DNA from: Myoxocephalus aenaeus
Taxonomy: Eukaryota > Chordata > Actinopteri > Perciformes > Cottidae
Length of the DNA: 64,000 nt
Direction of reading: 5' to 3'
NCBI GenBank assembly: GCA_038501785.1
Contig: JBAMJR010000272.1
Coordinates: 712,001-776,000 of the forward strand
Shown here piece after piece: positions 54,901 through 64,000 of this stretch; within the stretch, counting starts at the first letter, position 1; every line of letters begins with the position of its first letter. Under the pieces are notes generated by a model. That model did no database searches. It saw only the letters and a list, made by a program, of their open reading frames with translations, and was not told the DNA's origin. The position numbers and the translations under genes were made by a program.

Positions 54901-57900
54901 GGTCAGAGAGTCAGAACCAGTAGAGAGGTCAGAGAGTCAGAACCAGCAGAGAGTCAGAACCAGCAGAGAGTCAGAACCAGTAGAGAGGTCAGAGAGTCAG
55001 AACCAGTAGAGAGGTCAGAGTCTCAGAACCAGCAGAGAGGTCAGAGAGTCAGAACCAGCAGAGAGGTCAGAGTCTCAGAACCAGCAGAGAGGTCAGAGAG
55101 TCAGAACCAGCAGAGAGGTCAGAGAGTCAGAACCAGCAGAGAGGTCAGAGTCTCAGAACCAGCAGAGAGGTCAGAGAGTCAGAACCAGCAGAGAGTCAGA
55201 ACCAGTAGAGAGTCAGAACCAGCAGAGAGTCAGAACCAGTAGAGAGTCAGAACCAGCAGAGAGGTCAGAGTCTCAGAACCAGCAGAGAGGTCAGAGAGTC
55301 AGAACCAGCAGAGAGTCAGAACCAGTAGAGAGTCAGAACCAGCAGAGAGGTCAGAGTCTCAGAACCAGCAGAGAGGTCAGAGAGTCAGAACCAGTAGAGA
55401 GGTCAGAGAGTCAGAACCAGCAGAGAGTCAGAACCAGTAGAGAGGTCAGAGAGTCAGAACCAGCAGAGAGGTCAGAGAGTCAGAACCAGCAGAGAGTCAG
55501 AACCAGTAGAGAGGTCAGAGAGTCAGAACCAGTAGAGAGGTCAGAGAGTCAGAACCAGCAGAGAGTCAGAACCAGTAGAGAGGTCAGAGAGTCAGAACCA
55601 GCAGAGAGGTCAGAGAGTCAGAACCAGCAGAGAGTCAGAACCAGTAGAGAGGTCAGAGAGTCAGAACCAGTAGAGAGGTCAGAGAGTCAGAACCAGCAGA
55701 GAGGTCAGAGAGTCAGAACCAGTAGAGAGGTCAGAGAGTCAGAACCAGCAGAGAGTCAGAACCAGCAGAGAGTCAGAACCAGTAGAGAGGTCAGAGAGTC
55801 AGAACCAGTAGAGAGGTCAGAGTCTCAGAACCAGCAGAGAGGTCAGAGAGTCAGAACCAGCAGAGAGGTCAGAGTCTCAGAACCAGCAGAGAGGTCAGAG
55901 AGTCAGAACCAGCAGAGAGGTCAGAGAGTCAGAACCAGCAGAGAGGTCAGAGTCTCAGAACCAGCAGAGAGGTCAGAGAGTCAGAACCAGCAGAGAGGTC
56001 AGAGAGTCAGAACCAGCAGAGAGGTCAGAGTCTCAGAACCAGCAGAGAGTCAGAACCAGCAGAGAGGTCAGAGAGTCAGAACCAGCAGAGAGTCAGAACC
56101 AGCAGAGAGGTCAGAGAGTCAGAACCAGCAGAGAGGTCAGAGAGTCAGAACCAGCAGAGAGTCAGAACCAGCAGAGAGGTCAGAGAGTCAGAACCAGCAG
56201 AGAGTCAGAACCAGCAGAGAGTCAGAGAGTCAGAACCAGCAGAGAGTCAGAACCAGCAGAGAGTCAGAACCAGCAGAGAGTCAGAACCAGTAGAGAGTCA
56301 GAACCAGCAGAGAGGTCAGAGAGTCAGAACCAGTAGAGAGTCAGAACCAGCAGATAGGTCAGAGTCTCAGAACCAGCAGAGAGGTCAGAGAGTCAGAACC
56401 AGCAGAGAGTCAGAACCAGTAGAGAGTCAGAACCAGCAGAGAGTCAGAACCAGTAGAGAGTCAGAACCAGCAGAGAGGTCAGAGTCTCAGAACCAGCAGA
56501 GAGGTCAGAGAGTCAGAACCAGCAGAGAGTCAGAGAGTCAGAACCAGCAGAGAGTCAGAACCAGCAGAGAGTCAGAACCAGTAGAGAGTCAGAACCAGCA
56601 GAGAGGTCAGAGAGTCAGAACCAGCAGAGAGGTCAGAGAGTCAGAACCAGTAGAGAGTCAGAACCAGCAGAGAGTCAGAACCAGTAGAGAGTCAGAACCA
56701 GCAGAGAGGTCAGAGTCTCAGAACCAGCAGAGAGGTCAGAGAGTCAGAACCAGCAGAGAGTCAGAACCAGTAGAGAGTCAGAACCAGCAGAGAGTCAGAA
56801 CCAGTAGAGAGTCAGAACCAGCAGAGAGGTCAGAGTCTCAGAACCAGCAGAGAGGTCAGAGAGTCAGAACCAGCAGAGAGTCAGAACCAGTAGAGAGTCA
56901 GAACCAGCAGAGAGGTCAGAGTCTCAGAACCAGCAGAGAGGTCAGAGAGTCAGAACCAGCAGAGAGGTCAGAGAGTCAGAACCAGCAGAGAGTCAGAACC
57001 AGTAGAGAGGTCAGAGAGTCAGAACCAGCAGAGAGTCAGAACCAGTAGAGAGGTCAGAGAGTCAGAACCAGCAGAGAGGTCAGAGAGTCAGAACCAGCAG
57101 AGAGTCAGAACCAGTAGAGAGGTCAGAGAGTCAGAACCAGTAGAGAGGTCAGAGAGTCAGAACCAGCAGAGAGTCAGAACCAGTAGAGAGGTCAGAGAGT
57201 CAGAACCAGCAGAGAGGTCAGAGAGTCAGAACCAGCAGAGAGTCAGAACCAGTAGAGAGGTCAGAGAGTCAGAACCAGTAGAGAGGTCAGAGAGTCAGAA
57301 CCAGCAGAGAGGTCAGAGAGTCAGAACCAGTAGAGAGGTCAGAGAGTCAGAACCAGCAGAGAGTCAGAACCAGCAGATAGTCAGAACCAGTAGAGAGGTC
57401 AGAGAGTCAGAACCAGTAGAGAGGTCAGAGTCTCAGAACCAGCAGAGAGGTCAGAGAGTCAGAACCAGCAGAGAGGTCAGAGTCTCAGAACCAGCAGAGA
57501 GGTCAGAGAGTCAGAACCAGCAGAGAGGTCAGAGAGTCAGAACCAGCAGAGAGGTCAGAGTCTCAGAACCAGCAGAGAGGTCAGAGAGTCAGAACCAGCA
57601 GAGAGGTCAGAGAGTCAGAACCAGCAGAGAGGTCAGAGTCTCAGAACCAGCAGAGAGTCAGAACCAGCAGAGAGGTCAGAGAGTCAGAACCAGCAGAGAG
57701 TCAGAACCAGCAGAGAGGTCAGAGAGTCAGAACCAGCAGAGAGGTCAGAGAGTCAGAACCAGCAGAGAGTCAGAACCAGCAGAGAGTCAGAACCAGTAGA
57801 GAGTCAGAACCAGCAGAGAGGTCAGAGAGTCAGAACCAGCAGAGAGGTCAGAGAGTCAGAACCAGTAGAGAGTCAGAACCAGCAGAGAGTCAGAACCAGT

Positions 57901-60900
57901 AGAGAGTCAGAACCAGCAGAGAGGTCAGAGTCTCAGAACCAGCAGAGAGGTCAGAGAGTCAGAACCAGCAGAGAGTCAGAACCAGTAGAGAGTCAGAACC
58001 AGCAGAGAGTCAGAACCAGTAGAGAGTCAGAACCAGCAGAGAGGTCAGAGTCTCAGAACCAGCAGAGAGGTCAGAGAGTCAGAACCAGCAGAGAGTCAGA
58101 ACCAGTAGAGAGTCAGAACCAGCAGAGAGGTCAGAGTCTCAGAACCAGCAGAGAGGTCAGAGAGTCAGAACCAGCAGAGAGGTCAGAGAGTCAGAACCAG
58201 CAGAGAGTCAGAACCAGTAGAGAGGTCAGAGAGTCAGAACCAGCAGAGAGTCAGAACCAGTAGAGAGGTCAGAGAGTCAGAACCAGCAGAGAGGTCAGAG
58301 AGTCAGAACCAGCAGAGAGTCAGAACCAGTAGAGAGGTCAGAGAGTCAGAACCAGTAGAGAGGTCAGAGAGTCAGAACCAGCAGAGAGTCAGAACCAGTA
58401 GAGAGGTCAGAGAGTCAGAACCAGCAGAGAGGTCAGAGAGTCAGAACCAGCAGAGAGTCAGAACCAGTAGAGAGGTCAGAGAGTCAGAACCAGTAGAGAG
58501 GTCAGAGAGTCAGAACCAGCAGAGAGGTCAGAGAGTCAGAACCAGTAGAGAGGTCAGAGAGTCAGAACCAGCAGAGAGTCAGAACCAGCAGAGAGTCAGA
58601 ACCAGTAGAGAGGTCAGAGAGTCAGAACCAGTAGAGAGGTCAGAGTCTCAGAACCAGCAGAGAGGTCAGAGAGTCAGAACCAGCAGAGAGGTCAGAGTCT
58701 CAGAACCAGCAGAGAGGTCAGAGAGTCAGAACCAGCAGAGAGGTCAGAGAGTCAGAACCAGCAGAGAGGTCAGAGTCTCAGAACCAGCAGAGAGGTCAGA
58801 GAGTCAGAACCAGCAGAGAGGTCAGAGAGTCAGAACCAGCAGAGAGGTCAGAGTCTCAGAACCAGCAGAGAGTCAGAACCAGCAGAGAGGTCAGAGAGTC
58901 AGAACCAGCAGAGAGTCAGAACCAGCAGAGAGGTCAGAGAGTCAGAACCAGCAGAGAGGTCAGAGAGTCAGAACCAGCAGAGAGTCAGAACCAGCAGAGA
59001 GGTCAGAGAGTCAGAACCAGCAGAGAGTCAGAACCAGCAGAGAGTCAGAGAGTCAGAACCAGCAGAGAGTCAGAACCAGCAGAGAGTCAGAACCAGTAGA
59101 GAGTCAGAACCAGCAGAGAGGTCAGAGAGTCAGAACCAGTAGAGAGTCAGAACCAGCAGATAGGTCAGAGTCTCAGAACCAGCAGAGAGGTCAGAGAGTC
59201 AGAACCAGCAGAGAGTCAGAACCAGTAGAGAGTCAGAACCAGCAGAGAGGTCAGAGTCTCAGAACCAGCAGAGAGGTCAGAGAGTCAGAACCAGCAGAGA
59301 GTCAGAGAGTCAGAACCAGCAGAGAGTCAGAACCAGCAGAGAGTCAGAACCAGTAGAGAGTCAGAACCAGCAGAGAGGTCAGAGAGTCAGAACCAGCAGA
59401 GAGGTCAGAGAGTCAGAACCAGTAGAGAGTCAGAACCAGCAGAGAGTCAGAACCAGTAGAGAGTCAGAACCAGCAGAGAGGTCAGAGTCTCAGAACCAGC
59501 AGAGAGGTCAGAGAGTCAGAACCAGCAGAGAGTCAGAACCAGTAGAGAGGTCAGAGAGTCAGAACCAGTAGAGAGGTCAGAGAGTCAGAACCAGCAGAGA
59601 GTCAGAACCAGTAGAGAGGTCAGAGAGTCAGAACCAGCAGAGAGGTCAGAGAGTCAGAACCAGCAGAGAGTCAGAACCAGTAGAGAGGTCAGAGAGTCAG
59701 AACCAGTAGAGAGGTCAGAGAGTCAGAACCAGCAGAGAGGTCAGAGAGTCAGAACCAGTAGAGAGGTCAGAGAGTCAGAACCAGCAGAGAGTCAGAACCA
59801 GCAGAGAGTCAGAACCAGTAGAGAGGTCAGAGAGTCAGAACCAGTAGAGAGGTCAGAGTCTCAGAACCAGCAGAGAGGTCAGAGAGTCAGAACCAGCAGA
59901 GAGGTCAGAGTCTCAGAACCAGCAGAGAGGTCAGAGAGTCAGAACCAGCAGAGAGGTCAGAGAGTCAGAACCAGCAGAGAGGTCAGAGTCTCAGAACCAG
60001 CAGAGAGGTCAGAGAGTCAGAACCAGCAGAGAGGTCAGAGAGTCAGAACCAGCAGAGAGGTCAGAGTCTCAGAACCAGCAGAGAGTCAGAACCAGCAGAG
60101 AGGTCAGAGAGTCAGAACCAGCAGAGAGTCAGAACCAGCAGAGAGGTCAGAGAGTCAGAACCAGCAGAGAGGTCAGAGAGTCAGAACCAGCAGAGAGTCA
60201 GAACCAGCAGAGAGGTCAGAGAGTCAGAACCAGCAGAGAGTCAGAACCAGCAGAGAGTCAGAGAGTCAGAACCAGCAGAGAGTCAGAACCAGCAGAGAGT
60301 CAGAACCAGTAGAGAGTCAGAACCAGCAGAGAGGTCAGAGAGTCAGAACCAGTAGAGAGTCAGAACCAGCAGATAGGTCAGAGTCTCAGAACCAGCAGAG
60401 AGGTCAGAGAGTCAGAACCAGCAGAGAGTCAGAACCAGTAGAGAGTCAGAACCAGCAGAGAGTCAGAACCAGTAGAGAGTCAGAACCAGCAGAGAGGTCA
60501 GAGTCTCAGAACCAGCAGAGAGGTCAGAGAGTCAGAACCAGCAGAGAGTCAGAGAGTCAGAACCAGCAGAGAGTCAGAACCAGCAGAGAGTCAGAACCAG
60601 TAGAGAGTCAGAACCAGCAGAGAGGTCAGAGAGTCAGAACCAGCAGAGAGGTCAGAGAGTCAGAACCAGTAGAGAGTCAGAACCAGCAGAGAGTCAGAAC
60701 CAGTAGAGAGTCAGAACCAGCAGAGAGGTCAGAGTCTCAGAACCAGCAGAGAGGTCAGAGAGTCAGAACCAGCAGAGAGTCAGAACCAGTAGAGAGTCAG
60801 AACCAGCAGAGAGTCAGAACCAGTAGAGAGTCAGAACCAGCAGAGAGGTCAGAGTCTCAGAACCAGCAGAGAGGTCAGAGAGTCAGAACCAGCAGAGAGT

Positions 60901-62115
60901 CAGAACCAGTAGAGAGTCAGAACCAGCAGAGAGGTCAGAGTCTCAGAACCAGCAGAGAGGTCAGAGAGTCAGAACCAGCAGAGAGGTCAGAGAGTCAGAA
61001 CCAGCAGAGAGTCAGAACCAGTAGAGAGGTCAGAGAGTCAGAACCAGCAGAGAGTCAGAACCAGTAGAGAGGTCAGAGAGTCAGAACCAGCAGAGAGGTC
61101 AGAGAGTCAGAACCAGCAGAGAGTCAGAACCAGTAGAGAGGTCAGAGAGTCAGAACCAGTAGAGAGGTCAGAGAGTCAGAACCAGCAGAGAGTCAGAACC
61201 AGTAGAGAGGTCAGAGAGTCAGAACCAGCAGAGAGGTCAGAGAGTCAGAACCAGCAGAGAGTCAGAACCAGTAGAGAGGTCAGAGAGTCAGAACCAGTAG
61301 AGAGGTCAGAGAGTCAGAACCAGCAGAGAGGTCAGAGAGTCAGAACCAGTAGAGAGGTCAGAGAGTCAGAACCAGCAGAGAGTCAGAACCAGCAGAGAGT
61401 CAGAACCAGTAGAGAGGTCAGAGAGTCAGAACCAGTAGAGAGGTCAGAGTCTCAGAACCAGCAGAGAGGTCAGAGAGTCAGAACCAGCAGAGAGGTCAGA
61501 GTCTCAGAACCAGCAGAGAGGTCAGAGAGTCAGAACCAGCAGAGAGGTCAGAGAGTCAGAACCAGCAGAGAGGTCAGAGTCTCAGAACCAGCAGAGAGGT
61601 CAGAGAGTCAGAACCAGCAGAGAGGTCAGAGAGTCAGAACCAGCAGAGAGGTCAGAGTCTCAGAACCAGCAGAGAGTCAGAACCAGCAGAGAGGTCAGAG
61701 AGTCAGAACCAGCAGAGAGTCAGAACCAGCAGAGAGGTCAGAGAGTCAGAACCAGCAGAGAGGTCAGAGAGTCAGAACCAGCAGAGAGTCAGAACCAGCA
61801 GAGAGGTCAGAGAGTCAGAACCAGTAGAGAGTCAGAACCAGCAGAGAGTCAGAGTCAGAACCAGCAGAGAGTCAGAACCAGCAGAGAGGTCAGAGAGTCA
61901 GAACCAGCAGAGAGGTCAGAGTCTCAGAACCAGCAGAGAGGTCAGAGAGTCAGAACCAGCAGAGAGGTCAGAGTCTCAGAACCAGCAGAGAGGTCAGAGA
62001 GTCAGAACCAGCAGAGAGTCAGAGAGTCAGAACCAGCAGAGAGTCAGAGAGTCAGAACCAGCAGAGAGTCAGAACCAGCAGAGAGGTCAGAGTCTCAGAA
62101 CCAGCAGAGAGGTCA
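45943..62115. repeat. 16-kb minisatellite of 17-bp and 26-bp units
   Basis: The basic unit GTCAGAACCAGCAGAGA (17 bp; CAGTAGAGA variant) alternates with a longer form carrying an extra GGTCAGAGA (26 bp) or GGTCAGAGTCTCAGA. Rare private variants allow higher-order mapping. CAGATAGTCAG recurs at about 46968, 52184 and 57374. CAGATAGGTC recurs at about 48751, 51161, 53967, 56351, 59157 and 60370. These fit a super-period of 5190-5216 bp. A 515-codon frame (45846-47393) is an artefact of the repeat. Confidence 0.97.
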
Positions 62116-62541
62116 GAGCTGCTGGAGGCGGTGATCCTGAGAGGAATGTCTGCAGCTGACGTGGTAGAAATGCTCAACACATGAAGCGCTCTCTACTCCA
62201 GGTTAGAATGGCCAGATCTTTAAATTGGTGTGATAACATACTACAGTTAAGACCTGAACCTGGTTATTTGGTCTCCATTTAATAAGAAACATCATTCCAT
62301 GGAAATACTAAGATAACTACAAGGGAAATCCTCAGCTGAAGACTGATGCACCTGCATGTTCTCCCTGGTGGTTGAAATGAGCAGCGTGTTATTCCACATC
62401 ACTACAGCAGCAGATACATGCTAACAACATCACATCTGGCTAAAAGGTTAGCGACTATCTTTGCAGAATGAAATGTCCGTCAGGTGCCACAGCTGTTCAG
62501 GGAAACACTCACACGGTTTGGGGATCTGCCGCTTGTCCCCT
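62116..62541. other. Unique sequence after the 16-kb array
   Basis: The first 69 bp read as 22 open codons, ELLEAVILRGMSAADVVEML then NT, and stop (62116-62184), directly at the array edge. There is no pyrimidine tract before it. Nothing else is recognised. Confidence 0.4.

Positions 62542-62543
<2 letters not shown>

Positions 62544-62594
<51 letters not shown>
62544..62594. repeat. (AC)n microsatellite
   Basis: About 25 uninterrupted AC units. Confidence 0.97.
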
Positions 62595-62598
<4 letters not shown>

Positions 62599-62834
62599 CT
62601 GCTAACTTTCTTTTTCTCCCTGCATCACTAAAACATCGGCCCATGGCTGAACTGTGTGAGCATGTGATGAACCGTGACTTGACCAGCATGTCTCTCTGGG
62701 CCCAATTAAGATGAAAAGAAGCTCTGCTGGGACAAAGCTGGTTTCATGAGGCATGACATCATCTGTTGGCTCGCTTCCAACGAGTCTGCGGCCAATCAGT
62801 GTCTCTGCTCTGTGCTCTGTCCTGGAGATGGAAT
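62595..62834. other. Unique sequence, nothing recognised
   Basis: About 240 bp with no recognised exon. A plus-strand frame begins at 62746 and runs into the repeat. Confidence 0.5.
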
Positions 62835-64000
62835 GCTTCAGCTCCAGGTCCAGCTTCAGCTTCAGGTCCAGCTTCAGCTCCAGGTCCAGCTTCAGCTTCA
62901 GGTCCAGCTACAGCTACAGGTCCAGCTTCAGCTCCAGGTCCAGCTTCAGCTTCAGGTCCAGCTTCAGCTTCAGGTCCAGCTACAGCTACAGGTCCAGCTT
63001 CAGCTTCAGGTCCAGCTTCAGCTTCAGGTCCAGCTTCAGCTTCAGGTCCAGCTACAGCTCCATGTCCAGCTACAGCTTCAGGTCCAGCTACAGCTCCATG
63101 TCCAGCTTCAGCTCCATGTCCAGCTTCAGCTCCATGTCCAGCTACAGCTCCATGTCCAGCTACAGCTCCAGGTCCAGGTCCAGCTTCAGCTCCAGGTCCA
63201 GCTTCAGCTTCAGGTCCAGCTTCAGCTTCAGGTCCAGCTACAGCTACAGGTCCAGCTTCAGCTTCAGGTCCAGCTTCAGCTCCAGGTCCAGCTTCAGCTT
63301 CAGGTCCAGCTACAGCTCCAGGTCCAGCTTCAGCTTCAGGTCCAGCTACAGCTTCAGGTCCAGCTTCAGCTTCAGGTCCAGCTACAGCTCCATGTCCAGC
63401 TTCAGCTCCATGTCCAGCTACAGCTCCATGTCCAGCTACAGCTTCAGGTCCAGCTACAGCTCCATGTCCAGCTACAGCTTCAGGTCCAGCTACAGCTCCA
63501 TGTCCAGCTACAGCTTCAGGTCCAGCTACAGCTCCATGTCCAGCTTCAGCTCCATGTCCAGCTACAGCTTCAGGTCCAGCTACAGCTCCATGTCCAGCTA
63601 CAGCTTCAGGTCCAGCTACAGCTCCATGTCCAGCTTCAGCTCCATGTCCAGCTTCAGCTCCATGTCCAGCTACAGCTCCATGTCCAGCTACAGCTCCAGG
63701 TCCAGGTCCAGCTTCAGCTTCTGCTTCAGCTTCAGCTTCAGTTTATGCTTCAGCTTCAGCGTCTGCTTCAGCTTCAGCTCCAGCTTCAGTTTATGCTTCA
63801 GCTTCAGTTTATGCTTCAGTTCATGCTTCAGCTTCTGCTTCAGCTTCAGCTTCTGCTTCAGCTTTAGTTTATGCTTCAGTTCATGCTTCAGCTCCATGTC
63901 CAGCTACAGCTCCATGTCCAGCTACAGCTCCAGGTCCAGGTCCAGCTTCAGCTTCTGCTTCAGCTTCAGTTTATGCTTCAGCTTCAGCGTCTGCTTCAGC
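62835..64000. repeat. 18-bp/6-bp minisatellite, continues past window end
   Basis: Units CAGCTTCAGGTC, CAGCTACAGCTCCATGTC and CAGCTTCAGCTCCAGGTC are built from hexamers CAGCTN-, CAGGTC and CATGTC. After about 63720 the pattern changes to CAGCTTCTGCTT and CAGTTTATGCTT. Leu-Gln-Val-Gln and Lys-Leu-Lys frames on the two strands are artefacts. Confidence 0.95.

Noticed and set aside
62746..63867. 373-codon Leu-Gln-Val-Gln protein, involucrin-like at first sight
   Set aside because: The repeat is hexameric and open on both strands. The N-terminal unique part has no family resemblance.

Overview
The window looks like a teleost, probably percomorph, nuclear chromosome. The evidence is vertebrate genes with GT-AG introns, a Tc1-type transposase of the kind common in fish, L2/CR1-like non-LTR tails, hAT and PIF/Harbinger non-autonomous elements, and many micro- and minisatellites. 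I see no bacterial operon, rRNA, tRNA or CRISPR array. By my coordinates about 70% of the 64 kb is tandem repeat, so most long open frames here are artefacts of stop-free repeat units.

Two genes can be reconstructed exon by exon. (1) bcl2l15 (Bfk-like, Bcl-2 family), plus strand, 13275-27772: four coding exons and 164 codons. A 9.5-kb minisatellite fills most of intron 2. (2) An adenosine A1-like receptor (adora1-type), minus strand, 38123-31424: three coding exons and 344 codons. A 3.3-kb decamer array lies in its first intron and a 1.1-kb GC-rich minisatellite lies just upstream of its start. The two genes are convergent, with about 3.6 kb between their stop codons. That interval holds non-LTR tails and one consensus CTCF-type motif; a second such motif lies 87 bp before the bcl2l15 start codon. 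A possible terminal exon of an unrecognised gene is on the minus strand at 42369-42467.

Layout: 1-3797, 34-bp satellite (starts before the window); 3.8-13.1 kb, gene-free sequence with six minisatellites and an L2-like LINE fragment; 13.1-27.8 kb, bcl2l15 with a DNA transposon in intron 1, the 9.5-kb array and a truncated Tc1 element in intron 2, and an array of mixed orientation in intron 3; 27.8-31.4 kb, intergenic; 31.4-38.1 kb, adora1; 38.4-42.0 kb, four minisatellites and a 974-bp hAT element with a perfect 8-bp target duplication; 42.4-42.9 kb, candidate exon and a 310-bp Harbinger-type MITE; 42.9-45.6 kb, 20-bp and 41/45-bp arrays; 45.9-62.1 kb, a 16-kb minisatellite with a higher-order period near 5.2 kb; 62.8 kb to the end, an 18-bp array that runs off the window.

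I found no new enzymatic or defence system. The unusual material is structural: how satellites, transposon ends and splice sites abut each other, higher-order periods within arrays, long perfect palindromes, and a few unexpected residues and introns in the two genes.
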